Of a stretch of 64,000 bases of DNA, positions 1-10,009 are shown in pieces. How positions within the stretch are numbered: position 1 is the stretch's first letter; each line of letters starts with the position of its first letter. Source of the DNA: Lewinellaceae bacterium (GTDB lineage: Bacteria; Bacteroidota; Bacteroidia; Chitinophagales; Saprospiraceae). Where the stretch lies: NCBI GenBank assembly GCA_016716135.1, contig JADJWX010000002.1:1-64000 (forward strand). Reading direction: 5' to 3'. The position numbers and the translations under genes are program-made. The notes below the pieces were generated by a model. The model saw only the letters and a program-made list of their open reading frames with translations. It searched no databases and was not told where the DNA came from.

Positions 1-104
1 AATTTACAGCCATGTTGCACATTCGTTGCCAAAACCCGCATAATTTTACTGCCCGAAGCAGGTATCTTTCACGTTCCGGCTTTTTTACACCTGAAAACAA
101 ACGT

Positions 105-620
105 ATGCAAGACCTATCTCCGCTCATCCACACCCTCCAAACCCAACTCCGCGCCGAAATGTCCCGCGCCGGTGTCTCCTACGAAGACGCGGCCGGCCCT
201 TTGCACTACGCCAACAAATCCAGCATCGCTCGCCTGCTGGTAAAAGACCGGATGAGTTTTGAGGACACCATAAAACTGATGGTACTCTGCAAAACGCCGG
301 TCATCGCGCTCACCAAGCCATTCAGGTTTAAAATTGAAGTAAAAGCCAGCACGATGGCCCAAGCAGACGCGCTGATGGATGCTTTGCGAGTATCTGTTTT
401 TAAGGATGGCACCACCGAGCGGTACCGCTTACCGGATGGCCTTTCCTGGGAGAAGGTGGCGGAACATACCGGATTTGACTCGGGGAAGAGTGCGCGGAAA
501 TCGTGGTTTTTGTTGCAGACCCCGGTGTATTTGGTGGTGGGGTTATTGCGGTTGCTGAGCAAACGGGAGCATGAAGTTACAGAAGGCAAAACCAGCCTGC
601 GGATCACTCAGGATATTTGA
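105..620 (+). CDS. Hypothetical protein with possible helix-turn-helix N-terminus
   Basis: This is a protein of about 171 residues whose family I do not recognise. The first 60 residues are helical and have the spacing of a small helix-turn-helix domain (RAGVSYEDAAG, then NKSSIARLLVKDRMSFEDTI), so DNA binding is possible but only inferred. The tail has a hydrophobic stretch (TPVYLVVGLLRLL) and then a charged end. No signal peptide is seen. I start it at the ATG at 105 because a TATCTTTC box, close to the phylum's -7 element, lies at about 62-69 and the open frame upstream of 105 gives implausible Cys/Arg-rich residues. It converges with the minus-strand cell-wall hydrolase genes that follow. 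Confidence 0.55.
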   Translation: MQDLSPLIHTLQTQLRAEMSRAGVSYEDAAGPLHYANKSSIARLLVKDRMSFEDTIKLMVLCKTPVIALTKPFRFKIEVKASTMAQADALMDALRVSVFKDGTTERYRLPDGLSWEKVAEHTGFDSGKSARKSWFLLQTPVYLVVGLLRLLSKREHEVTEGKTSLRITQDI

Positions 621-629
621 ACCCGGGCA

Positions 630-1241
630 TCAAACAGTAAACGGATCGAAAGGAAACATTGAAAAACTCCCACCTTTTTCGACGGCGTTCATCTTCCCAT
701 TCCAAGCCACATCCCCTCGCTTCCCCGGATCACAATCCAGGTGAACAAACGTATCATAAATCCCAAATCGGTTAAACCCCACACTCCGTGCCGCCCGTAC
801 AATCCTGATCTTCTGCTCCAGCGTCCTTGCCCCTATATCCGCCGCCCAGCCTCGCGCTGCGCGAATCGGTACGCCACCCACGGCGGCATTGTGCTTTGGA
901 GTCCGGTAACCGGAATTAACCCGGAACGGAATACCAGCCTGTTCCCGGGCGGCATCGAGCATTTCGAGGAATTTAATTTTCATGTAAACGCCGCTGCCAG
1001 GCTGGTCCGGCGAGTCGAACTCATTGATGTCAAAATGGCTCATAATTATAGGTGATTGCTCATAGTTGAGTTCCGAGCCAGCCACGGTATGCGGTTGTTC
1101 GGTGGTACCGCCTTCATCATCCCACTGCCCGGTGGGGCCGATGCCGTCGCGGAAATAACGGCGGTACAGCCACCAGCTCAGACCAGATAAGCCGAGAAAA
1201 AGCGATGTGGCCAGGAGGGCGTATTTGGTTTTGGGCGTCAT
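630..1241 (-). CDS. Peptidase M15-like (D-Ala-D-Ala carboxypeptidase-type) membrane-anchored protein
   Basis: A protein of 203 residues with an N-terminal membrane anchor (about residues 7-26) and a C-terminal M15_3-type peptidoglycan peptidase domain: FDSPDQPGSG, SGYRTPKHNAAVGG, GWAADIG and FVHLDCDP. The family cuts peptide cross-links or stems of peptidoglycan with a zinc ion. The canonical SxHxxGxAxD zinc motif is altered: the histidine is absent and the segment reads PIRAARGWAADIG, while the aspartate and the later histidine remain. Inserting three single bases restores a textbook motif, so the loss may be an artefact. Its ATG overlaps the stop of the upstream GH108 gene by 4 bp, so the two wall hydrolases are probably co-translated. 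The family call is firm, activity is uncertain. Confidence 0.8.
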   Translation of the reverse strand: MTPKTKYALLATSLFLGLSGLSWWLYRRYFRDGIGPTGQWDDEGGTTEQPHTVAGSELNYEQSPIIMSHFDINEFDSPDQPGSGVYMKIKFLEMLDAAREQAGIPFRVNSGYRTPKHNAAVGGVPIRAARGWAADIGARTLEQKIRIVRAARSVGFNRFGIYDTFVHLDCDPGKRGDVAWNGKMNAVEKGGSFSMFPFDPFTV

Positions 1242-1958
1242 AAATCAATAGTTTTTAAGCGGAAGTACAAGATAGCGATCAGACCAAAAAGCAAGGCCAG
1301 GGCCGTCCAAACCCAGATTGCATCGTCGCTGCTTTTGAACATGCCGGAGAAACGGCGCTGCCAGAGTTCGACCTGGTAGTTGGGTTGGGCAGAAGGCGTG
1401 GCGGGTGCTTCACAGGCCGGCAAGGGTGGGAAAAAGGTATCCATCCGGTTTGTCCAACCGGCGGTGTAATGGACGTTGCCAAGGGATTGGAGGTAAGAAA
1501 GCCAGGCTTCGGTAAGCGTTGTACAACCCGGTTTTGTCTTTGGCGGTTTCCACGTTGACTGCAGCGAGTGTTTTGCTTCCCATGATGCCATCCGGCGCCA
1601 GCGCGTAATCGCGCTGGTCCAGGGTAAGTTGCAAGGTTTTGGCAGCGGCAGAAGGATTGCCGTAAAAGGCGTTGAACACCAGTTCGGCAAAACCCTGGTC
1701 GTAGATTTCCCATATCCGCCAGCGATTGCCCCACCAGTCCATGAAAGCCCAAGCCTGCGCTTGGGTGAGGTTTTTCATGGTTTCGGGGCCGGGGCACTGT
1801 TGGCCGGAATACTCCTGCCAGGCGTTGGGCGTGATGCCGTATTTGGTGCCGGCATTGGTGCCGCAGCGGTTGTAGTTGCCCTTGTCGGCGGACTGGTTTT
1901 GATAACCACCCTCGGCAGAAAGGATTTTATCGAAAAATACTTGGGTGAGCTGGGACAT
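1238..1958 (-). pseudogene. GH108-like N-acetylmuramidase with C-terminal membrane anchor, frameshifted
   Basis: The N-terminal half matches the GH108/secretion-activating-protein fold (SAEGGYQNQSADKG, TKYGITPNAW) with the expected catalytic Glu in EGGY. A PG_binding_3-type region follows (APDGIMGSKTLAAVN), and then a C-terminal membrane helix (VWTALALLFGLIAILYF). The family cleaves the glycan backbone of peptidoglycan. The reading frame changes near 1510-1514: the first part runs on out of frame into about 30 unrelated residues, while the proper continuation (EAWLSYLQSLGN, GWTNRMDTFF) lies in another frame. The length is 721 bp, one base over a multiple of three. I start it at 1958 (MSQLTQVFF) because the longer frame runs into the tRNA. 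It is the first gene of a pair with the M15 gene. Confidence 0.75.
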
Positions 1959-1979
1959 AGGGCGGTTTTTGGGAAATAG

Positions 1980-2053
1980 TTGTGGGGGAAGGACTCGAAC
2001 CTCCGACCTCCAGATCATGAGTCTGACACGCTGACCAACTGCGCTACCCCGCT
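1980..2053 (-). tRNA. tRNA with CAT anticodon (tRNA-Met type)
   Basis: A cloverleaf can be folded on the minus strand: D-stem GCGC/GCGT, anticodon stem TCAGA/TCTGG with loop CTCATGA (anticodon CAT), and T-stem GGAGG/CCTTC around TTCGAGT. No CCA is encoded. The acceptor stem AGCGGGG/CCCCACA has two mismatches (pairs 1-72 and 3-70), so it may be an accessory, degenerate or element-borne copy. A CAT anticodon could also belong to a lysidine-modified Ile tRNA; I did not see features that decide this. It sits between minus-strand mobile-type genes. Confidence 0.85.
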
Positions 2054-2065
2054 TTAATGATGGAT

Positions 2066-2109
2066 TAAAAAGCGGGCGGGCAGCCGATTTAAAATCCTCG
2101 CCCGCCGCT
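2066..2109 (-). terminator. Rho-independent terminator after the 2126-3619 gene
   Basis: A GC-rich inverted repeat (arms 2071-2081 and 2100-2109, one bulge) is followed on the minus strand by a T5 tract at 2070-2066. It lies just past the stop of the last gene of the polyvalent operon and just before the tRNA. Confidence 0.7.
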
Positions 2110-2125
2110 TCATTTTCAAAACCCT

Positions 2126-3619
2126 TTACCGTTTCCCACTGCGAATCATCGCCAGCGTTTCCTTAAAAACCTGCGCATACGTTTTAGTTCCCTCGTACCC
2201 CTCCCAGCGCTGCGCCGTCTGCTGATGCGCCCATTTCAGATACTCCCGGCTGTGCGCCTTTTCCTGCCGGATACATTTGGTGGCAAAAATCTGGTACAAC
2301 CGCTTTTGTTTTTCCGTGGAGCAGGCGCCGTTGCGGTAGCACTCAACGTAGAGCGCCTTGCTTACCCGTTTGCAGGATTGCCCGAAAGGATGGCGGTAAA
2401 ACTCGGTCATAGCAACCTTGCTCAACAACACCGAGGATGCTCCTTTGCCCGGCTTTTCGGCTTTGGTCAGGCGCCCGCTTGCGGGGCAGACGGTGTAGTA
2501 GCGGATGTCGGCAAACAAGTCCATCCAGTCGTACACTTTCACTTTCAGCAAGACTTTGTTCTCGTTTTTCAGATAGTACACGCCGATGATCTTGTCCTTG
2601 GATTCGCCATCGTGCCATCGCAGACGCATACCCTCCAGGAAGGTCATCAGGGCCGGCGACTTGGCCTTTTCGCGGGAGAATTCGCATTTGGAAGTAGGCT
2701 TCTTCGCTTTGACCGCGCGGTATTTCGTCTCGTCGTCTGCCGGTTGGGGCTGCGCGGCGGCTTCGGGTGTTTCGTCGCCGGCCACGTCGAAGGTCACGGT
2801 GCCGTCCTTCCGGGTTTCGATTCCGGCTTTACCTTCTACTTCAAAGTGTTGACCCACGGCTTTGCCCTCGATGACGGTCATGGGTGTGCCGTCGGGATGG
2901 GCCAGGATTTTGTCACCTTTGGCCGGATCGGCGACGGTGGGCGCGGCGATTTCCACTTTTTCAGTGGGCGTCACGAGGATGGCTTCGTTGTCGTCGCAGT
3001 CGGTGCGGCGGGCGACTTCGGCTTTTTTGACCAGGTTTTTGGGCAGCCGCATTTTGTAGGGCGCTACCGGGGTTTCTTTGCCGGTGTTTGGCGGAGTCGT
3101 AGCCGTTTTGGCAATGGCCGAAGGCTGCAACATCGCGGTCTTTTTATTGCCGGCAGCATCGGTGTAGCGCACCAGGTGGCCGCCGCCTTTGCGGGCTTTG
3201 AGGTTGGCAATTACACCTAATATAGTATTGCCTTTGATAGTGGCTTCCACGGCGTCGCCGATTTGGAGTAAGTGGCCGTTTTTATCCAGACCGTATTGCA
3301 CGTTCCCATCCGCATCGGCGCCGACCAGGTACTGTGTGCCATCAATGGTGACGGTTTCAGAATAGGCATCGGCCTGCTTTTTGGCGCGTTTTTCCCTGGG
3401 TTTGGGGCCGCGTTGTAACGCCGTCGGTTCGACGGCGTGGGATGCACTGGGTAACTGACCCTCGGCCAGTTCGTACAAGTCCTTGTCGTTTTCGGCAAAC
3501 ACCTCGTACAATTCCGGGTCGAAATTGTCGCTGTCGGCTTTCAGGGTTTCTATTTCCCGGCGCAGATCGGGGTTGAATTTAGCAATTTGCGCGTCGGTCA
3601 GTTGGGCTATTTTATACAT
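2126..3619 (-). CDS. Hypothetical protein of mobile-element polyvalent operon
   Basis: A protein of 497 residues that I do not recognise. The N-terminus (QLTDAQIAKFNPDLRREI) resembles that of the upstream gene (NLTPPQIARLDEVPIARQ), which suggests a shared short leader module. The middle is low-complexity and rich in Pro, Ala, Lys and Thr, with two small beta-rich repeats. The last 170 residues form a compact Cys-containing domain (YTVCPASGRL, ECYRNGACSTEKQKR, ATKCIRQEK). No signal peptide or membrane segment is seen. It starts 2 bp after the upstream gene's stop and is the last gene of the operon that starts with the helicase at 8759. Association with the helicase suggests a role in conjugation, phage entry or anti-restriction, but that is inference from context only. 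Confidence 0.65.
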   Translation of the reverse strand: MYKIAQLTDAQIAKFNPDLRREIETLKADSDNFDPELYEVFAENDKDLYELAEGQLPSASHAVEPTALQRGPKPREKRAKKQADAYSETVTIDGTQYLVGADADGNVQYGLDKNGHLLQIGDAVEATIKGNTILGVIANLKARKGGGHLVRYTDAAGNKKTAMLQPSAIAKTATTPPNTGKETPVAPYKMRLPKNLVKKAEVARRTDCDDNEAILVTPTEKVEIAAPTVADPAKGDKILAHPDGTPMTVIEGKAVGQHFEVEGKAGIETRKDGTVTFDVAGDETPEAAAQPQPADDETKYRAVKAKKPTSKCEFSREKAKSPALMTFLEGMRLRWHDGESKDKIIGVYYLKNENKVLLKVKVYDWMDLFADIRYYTVCPASGRLTKAEKPGKGASSVLLSKVAMTEFYRHPFGQSCKRVSKALYVECYRNGACSTEKQKRLYQIFATKCIRQEKAHSREYLKWAHQQTAQRWEGYEGTKTYAQVFKETLAMIRSGKR

Positions 3620-3621
3620 GG

Positions 3622-5096
3622 TCAGGCTGCTTTTTGAGATTTGAGTTTAAGGATTCGGATACGTGCGGCTTGCGCCTTGGCTTTGGCTTGGGCGAGTCGC
3701 AGGCGCTTCGAGTTATCCACCACCGGTGGCGCTTCGATAACACCAGCTTCCGTTTTGAAATAGCCCGGCAGGTTCGGGAGTGGCGCGCCGACGCGTTTAC
3801 CATCTAATTTCCAGGTGGCTAATTTTTGCCCGTCACCCAGTTCGATCGGGCCGTCGAACTGATATGTTTTGCCGTTGCTGTGCCGGTAGGATTGCCCTTC
3901 GACAAAGCCGTTCCAATCCGTATGCTCTATGGGGGTCAGGCTCTTTTCGCTTACGTTGTCCGGATCGGCCCATTGGTAGGCTTGGGCTAAGTAAATCCAG
4001 TGCCGGACACGATATCGAAATTGCCCTCGTCCAGGATTTGCACAGGCGTGTCTTTGTAATGGGCCATATCGCCCTTTTTGAATTTGGGGTCGGGCACTTC
4101 AATTTTTCGGTCATACAATTCGGCGAGGTAGGAATTCGACACATTGCGGGTCGTTTTATACTTGCCTTTACCCGGTCCAAAGTCGTGCGGGACTACGAAA
4201 GGCGTGTTGCGCACCAGCCATTCCATGACCGGCAGCGCCTTGTTCCAGGCAGCGAGGGTGTACTGGCTTTTTTGGTCAAAACCGACGCCGATCAACTGCT
4301 CGGTGGTCGTTTCCGACACCTCTTTCTTCTTGGGCGCCTCGAAGTAGTCAGGATCGGCATTGTGCAGCGCCTCGCCCAGCGTCACCGGTTTCCAATGAAA
4401 ATCCAATTCCACCCGGCCGTTTTCGGTGATCTCCTGCCGGCCAATAAATCCGGATTCGGACATTTGACTGTCGCCGTTGAGAATGACATAGCCGAAAAAC
4501 TGGTCTTCGCTGCCGTCGTATTCCAAGATAAACCAATCGCTTTGGCCGTAGAAATAGTGGGCGTACACGGTTTGCTCTATCAATGGCTTTTTCGATTGCG
4601 AGCGGAACTTCGGAATGGCGGCCAGCATCTTTTCCACGTCACTTACGATGGCCTCGCGCTCCTCGTTGAATCCACTGACTACCCGCTGCTGGTGCAGGGG
4701 CATGAATTTTGGCCAGGGGTAGTTGTTGAAGGAAAATAACTTTGGCCGGTCAGTTGGTTTAGGCGTTGCAGGTTTAGCAGCCAACGTTCGCGCCGGCTCG
4801 GGCAAATCCATTTTGGCTTGCGCCGGCTCTTGTTTGACCGGCTCCGGTTTTGCCACTTGCATGGTCCCGTTCAAAAAACCTTTCCGGGTCAATAGGCTGT
4901 AAATGGCCGCGTCGAGGTTTTCGGCGGTTTCATGCGGCACGGTGAAATTAGCCGAGGCGTTTTTAACCAAGTAGTAGGAAGTCACCAAACGCAACGGTTC
5001 GCCGGTCTGGTCGATAATCTGCTCCTGCCGGGCGATGGGCACCTCGTCCAGTCGGGCGATTTGCGGCGGAGTCAGGTTTTGGAGTTGGTAGGTCAT
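3622..5096 (-). CDS. Hypothetical polyvalent-operon protein, one frameshift
   Basis: About 490 residues if a single missing base near 4000-4006 is restored; as written, the frame stops at 3987 after 369 residues. The continuation in the next frame (HWIYLAQAYQWADPDN, then GFVEGQSYRHSNGK) runs open to a stop at 3622-3624, which lies 2 bp before the next gene, so the longer form is more likely the real gene. The N-terminus shares the LTxxQIA pattern with the neighbour. The central part (SDWFILEYDGSEDQFFGYVI, then LGEALHNADPDYFEAP) matches the kind of small alpha/beta domain seen in proteins of mobile elements with a DUF2958-like 'single-stranded binding/large polyvalent' context; the exact family is uncertain. 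It begins 5 bp after the helicase gene. Confidence 0.6.
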
Positions 5097-5101
5097 GGCG
5101 G

Positions 5102-8100
5102 TTATGGGGCGGTTTCGAGGTTGAGTTGTTCGAGGACTACGAGCATTTGTTCCATCTCGGAAGGCTCGCGGTCGGGAATGGGCTGATCGAGGTTCAAAAA
5201 GCCAGCGAATTGTTGCGCTTCGGCTAAGTAGGTCATCTGATATTTGTCGGCCAGGATGTCCAGGAAGGCTTGCAGTTCGTCGCGGTGGACGTAGCCGGCC
5301 AGCAAATTGGGCGGGTAACTGACGAAGGCCTTGGGCAGGCCCCGGTTGCGGTCGTAGGTATCCTGGAACAGCAAATTGACCAGGTCTTTGTCGCCGTAAT
5401 AGGGTTTGAAGGCCGTGGTTTTCGGCATGGTCACCCGGTACATTTCCTCGCGGGTGCGCACGAACGCGATGGCATTGTTCAGCGCCGTTCCTTCGACGTA
5501 GCGGTACTGCTGGTAGCCCGGGCGGGTTTGTGCCAGTTCTTCGGCCAACGCACGCACGGAGCGGCGGGTTTTGGGTTCCGATTTCTGCTCCCGGCCCTTG
5601 TGATCTACCTCCTTTTGTACCAGAATGCCCGAGCGGATACCACCATCGAAGGTGCTGTACTTGATCAGTTTGCCGCCGGCGCCCTGCAAAAACACGTTTT
5701 TGGCCGACAACAGCATATTGCCCGTGGCGATAAACTGCTCCTCGCGTTTGTTGCCGGCGCTGTCGTGGCGGTTCCAGTTGTACAGCAAATCCTGCAAAAA
5801 CACCTCCTGGTTGTGGGTGCTCATGCCCATCGCCGTGGACACTTCCGGGCTATTAGACTCGGGCGTCCAGTTGCGCTCCGGGCCGTAGATGGCGGCGGTG
5901 ATCCGCACATTGGCCGGGTTGAAGCGCGTGGGATCGCCCACGGGTTTCAGAAAATACAAACCAGTCACCACGCCATTCAACTCCCAGGAGCCTTGCCGGC
6001 CTGCTCGATGCGAAACTGGAAGGCCGGCCTACTTTGAAAAAGTCGATGATGCGCAGGCCGTTGTTGGTTTCAGCCGTGAGTTTATTTTCCTCAGCGGCCA
6101 TTTTTTCTTTCAATTCGGTGAGCACCTTATTTGCCTTCTCCAGCCCTTTTTCGAGTTTTTCCACGTCTTTGGACTTGCCGGAGGCGCGCAGGGTTTCCAG
6201 TTCGCGGATTTCATCTTCGACTTTGCTCAGTTTGCCGTTGCGCTCGGCGGATTTGGAAGCGCGCAATTCCTGCCGCCCGGCCTCGTATTCTTTTCGGAAG
6301 CGTTTTTGAAATTCCTCCAGCGAAACACCTTGCAGCGTTTTTTCCATGATTGCCTGCACTTCGCTCCATTTCATCGGGCGTTTCAACACGCGGGTCTGCA
6401 CTTGTTCCAAAACCGCTGGCTGACCAAACGGCGTGGGCCGCCCGCTGCCTTCTTCCAGCAGAAATTGCTCCTCGGTTTCGGCTTCCAGGGGCAGGTATTC
6501 CACTTCCAGGTCGTATTCGCCGCGCTGCTTGAGGTCTTCGACGTATTCGTTGTAGCGGGCCAGCACCTCGGCGTAAGCCCGTTCCTGTTCCTCCACGGTG
6601 AGCAGCGCGATGCGGCGACTGAACATTTCGGCGAGATCCGAGCGGGCATAAGAGGAGTTGTTGTCGTCTTCGCCGCTGTCTAACCGGAGTGCGGCAGCGA
6701 TCATGTAGTTTTCACCCAGGAAACCCTGCACCACCCGGTCGCCGTATTTGTTGAAAAAATCGGGCGATTCCAGTTGGGCATCGCTGGATTTCTGGCTGCC
6801 GGTCGTATTCGCATCGAGGCTTTTCAACTTGCGTTTCAGCACCATCAAAATGCGCTTTTCCGCCGGAATAGACGAGGACACGTACAGATATTCCGGCAAA
6901 TTCACCTGGCCGGTGCGGTTGATGCGCCCGCGTTTTTGCACCTCGGTGTTGATGTCCAGTTCCGGCTGGTGGATGATCATGGCGCGCTGGCGCTGGTCGC
7001 GGAATTTGCCGCTAGCATGGGTGATCTGAAACGAGCGGCCCGTGCATTCGCGCACCCGGTAAAAGTCGTGTCCGGCGCCGCCCACGTCCTTTGGCTTGCG
7101 GGTCTTTTCAATGGTATTGATGAGCGTGTCGATGGGCGACAGGCTGATGCCGGCCGAGGCGCTTTTGATTTTGTCGCGCAGATTTTCCAGCATCGAGGCG
7201 CTCAGCGGGTCGAGGTCGGCGGGCGATAGGGTGTAGTGTTTGATCTCGCTGGTTTCGGTGGCCACGGTGTATTTCAGGGCGTTTTCCAGCGAGCGGTTGA
7301 GCACCATCGCGAAGTCCAGGTTATCCACCTCGTCGCCGTTGGTGTAGCCAAACTCGTCCATGAAGGAGGCCATCGTATTGGCAAAGGCAATGACGACTTT
7401 TTGTTTTCGCCCAGCAGTCGGATGGCCTCCCGCGCCACCTGCCGTGCCTTGATGCTGAACAACAGTTGGCGGATGACATTGTGGGTTTTGTTGAAAAACG
7501 GCGAGTTGGACACCCCACCTTTTTCGGTGCCCTTGCGCTTTTCGGCCTTTTCGCCGCCGCTGGACAGGGCCTTGCTCATCGTCTCCAAATACGGCTCGAT
7601 GACCTCCTGTTCAAACTCAATGATATCGTTCACCAGGCCGATGACGGTGTTGTAAATGACCCGGTGCTCTTCGTAATCGTCGGGCAGGAAATTATACTCC
7701 ACCCGGATGCCCTCGAAACTGCGCTGACGGCGCAACATTTGTCCCGAGGCGACCAGCTCGCCGGCGACGATCTCCTGCAAGGCCACGCCGCCGCGGGCGA
7801 ACACCTCTTCCAGTTCGGTCGCCTTGATGTTGGCGTGACTGATGGCCGTCTTTTTGGCGTACACGGGCATGTTGTCCGGTCGTTTGGCGAAGGTGGCCGA
7901 CAGGTAGCAGCAACCCTGAGCATTGGCCAAAAGCCGCTCGCGGATGAAATACCCGGTGGTGCTTTCGCCGCCCGAGGCGTTGTGGGCTTCGTCCAGGATC
8001 ACCACGGCGCCGTGCGAAAGTGCGGCGATGTATTCGGTTTTGAAATTGGAAGCCGAAGGTTCGGACTTGGTCTTTTTGCCCAACTGTTTTTGGCTTTCCC

Positions 8101-8759
8101 AGTCGGAGGACAACTGCGAATAGGTCAGCATAGCGAAGTCGTAGCCGGGCGGCAGGGCGTCTTTGTCGGCGACCAGGTCGCGTAGTTCGCCCATGCTTTT
8201 GGGCAGGAACTTCCGGTCGCGCCGCCACTCGTCGGCCCCTTGGCGATGGTTTCGCTGTCAGCGAGATTTGCAGGGTGGCGTTGCTGTCGCTGTTGAGGAT
8301 GGCGGCACCGGGTCACGCTGCCGATGTCGGCTACAGGTCGCGGTAGATGTCGGAAAAGAGGGTGGCTTTTTCGGTGATGAAGATGGTCGGCAGTCCGTTT
8401 TTGGCCCCATAGCGGATGATGGCCGCCGCGATGCGGCCCTTACCGATGCCGGTTTGGTCGCCGATGATCATGCCGTCGCCGCGCTCGATGTTCCAGATGG
8501 CCAGGGCAATGGCGTCCACCTGCTCGGCGGAAAAGAACTCGAATACGTTGGATTTGAGCGGGTAGTGCAGTTTTTGAGCCACGTACAGGTCGGGACTGCC
8601 GATTTCCTGCCGCAGGCGCAAGAGGGCCTGGCGGGTTTGGTAGGCCATGCTGCCGGGCAGGGAGACTTCGAGCGAGTTGGCGCGGGAGATGGGACGGTAG
8701 GCGGAGAGGCCGGGGGAAAGGTCGAGGGCTTGGGATTCCGGGGTTTCGGGTGGGGTCAT
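5102..8759 (-). pseudogene. Strawberry-notch-like SF2 helicase, multiple frameshifts
   Basis: If intact this would be a helicase of about 1,220 residues. Motif I is IIGDQTGIGKGR, the DEAH box is VVILDEAHNASG, TYSQ and SATFAKRP follow, and motif VI is QKRGRINRTGQ, the order seen in strawberry-notch helicases and in phage P1 DarB. A coiled-coil region (about 6100-6300) and a C-terminal extension follow. The frame is broken by several indels: three or four between 8225 and 8332, one at about 7401 in an A run (GENKK then VVIAFANT), and two at about 5985-6035. All segments keep good coding potential, so decay is recent or the breaks are base-call errors. It has its own promoter at 8789-8820. Family members act with a linked DNA methyltransferase, here at 10465-12810. 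Confidence 0.8.
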
Positions 8760-8788
8760 GGGGATAGATACTTTAGGTTTTGATGTTG

Positions 8789-8820
8789 CAAATATGACTC
8801 CTGAATTAGTGAATTTACAA
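8789..8820 (-). promoter_or_regulatory. Bacteroidota-type promoter of the helicase operon
   Basis: On the minus strand a -7 element CATATTTG (8789-8796) is preceded by TTG (8818-8820) with a 21-bp spacer. The flanks TTGTAAATTCAC and CATATTTGCAACAT are almost the same as those upstream of the genes at 13076 and 21120. The leader to the ATG is about 25-30 nt. Confidence 0.7.
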
Positions 8821-8896
8821 GAAAATGCGGGGAATTATTTTGTTGCTTGAATTTTACTGAAAAACTACCGAGATCGCATTTTTAAAACAAATAATT

Positions 8897-8904
8897 TATC
8901 TTTG
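8897..8904 (+). promoter_or_regulatory. -7 promoter element (TATCTTTG) of the YhcG-like gene
   Basis: TATCTTTG exactly fits the TAnnTTTG -7 consensus of Bacteroidota. It faces the plus strand about 60 bp before the ATG of the DUF1016 gene. The -33 region is not clear. Confidence 0.6.
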
Positions 8905-8965
8905 CCCATCGTATCCAACACAGCACTTTTATTCAAATGATGTCAAACCCCCAAAACGGGTTGTT

Positions 8966-10007
8966 ATGAGTAAATCTTTAACATCGAGCGATATCTACCA
9001 AAACATTCGGCAACTGATCGAGCAGTCGCGCCGGAAAGTGGTTACTGTTGTCAATTTCGCCATGATTGAAACCTACTGGCATATCGGTAGTATCATAGTG
9101 GAGGAAGAGCAACAGGGCAAGGAGCGCGCTGCTTATGGCGACCAACTGATACCCAAATTGGCCGTGCAATTGGCCAAAGAGTTTGGCAAGGGTTTCAATC
9201 GGGCAAGCCTCTGGAGAATGCGACAGTTTTATCATACTTTTCCAATTCTCGCCGCAGTGCGGCGAGAATTGACTTGGACGCATTACCGGTTACTGATGCA
9301 GGTTGCGAACGAGCAGGCAAGAACTTTTTATCTCGAAGAAGCCGTCGAAAATCAGTGGAGCACGCGCCAACTCGACCGTCAAATCAATACTTTTTACTAC
9401 GAACGCTTGTTGGCAAGCCAAAACAAGGCCTTCATCCGGGAAGAAGGGAATCAAAATGCCCAGTTGATGCGCCCGGAAGACATTTTGAAAGACCCCACGG
9501 TACTTGAATTCCTTGGACTTTCAGAGAAAGCCGATTACTTGGAAAAAGAACTCGAAAGTGCGATTCTGGATAAATTGCACGATTTCCTGCTTGAGCTAGG
9601 AAAGGGTTTTTCATTTGTCGGCAGACAGAAACGCATCACAACTGAATCGGGAAAGCATTTCTACATTGACCTTGTTTTTTACAATTTCATCCTGAAATGT
9701 TTTGTGCTGATCGACCTGAAAGTGGGTGAACTCGAACACGCCGATATTGGCCAAATGGACATGTATGTGCGTTTCTACGAGGATAAATGGCGCAAAGCCG
9801 ACGATAATCCAACTATTGGGATTATCCTTTGCTCCAAAAAGGATCAAACAGTCGTGAAATACTCTTTGCTCGAAGACAGTCAGCAAATCTTTGCTTCAAA
9901 ATACCAGTTTTGACTTACCGACCGAAGCAGAACTTCAAGCGGAATTAAAAAAGGAAATTGAAGAATATCAGATGATGAAAGGGTTGGAAAGCGGAGAGCA
10001 AGAATAG
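8966..10007 (+). CDS. YhcG/DUF1016 family PD-(D/E)XK nuclease-like protein, C-terminal frameshift
   Basis: About 346 residues if repaired. It matches DUF1016 (YhcG): an N-terminal helical domain (VNFAMIETYWHIGSIIVEEE, then LTWTHYRLLMQV) followed by a PD-(D/E)XK core (HFYIDLVFYNFILKCFVLID then LKVGEL, with the D...D-LK arrangement) and GIILCSKKDQTVVKY. Members are often found next to type I restriction systems and mobile elements. The written frame stops at 9913; one extra T in the run near 9909-9912 separates it from the conserved tail DLPTEAELQAELKKEIEE, which continues to a stop at 10005-10007. It is divergent from the helicase operon and lies between the two polyvalent operons, so it may be a later insertion. 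Biochemical role unproven. Confidence 0.85.
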
Positions 10008-10009
10008 CC

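Noticed and set aside
2225..3220. Open frame of 331 codons antisense to the 497-residue protein
   Set aside because: Phe/Gly-rich translation without any motif; shadow of the minus-strand gene.
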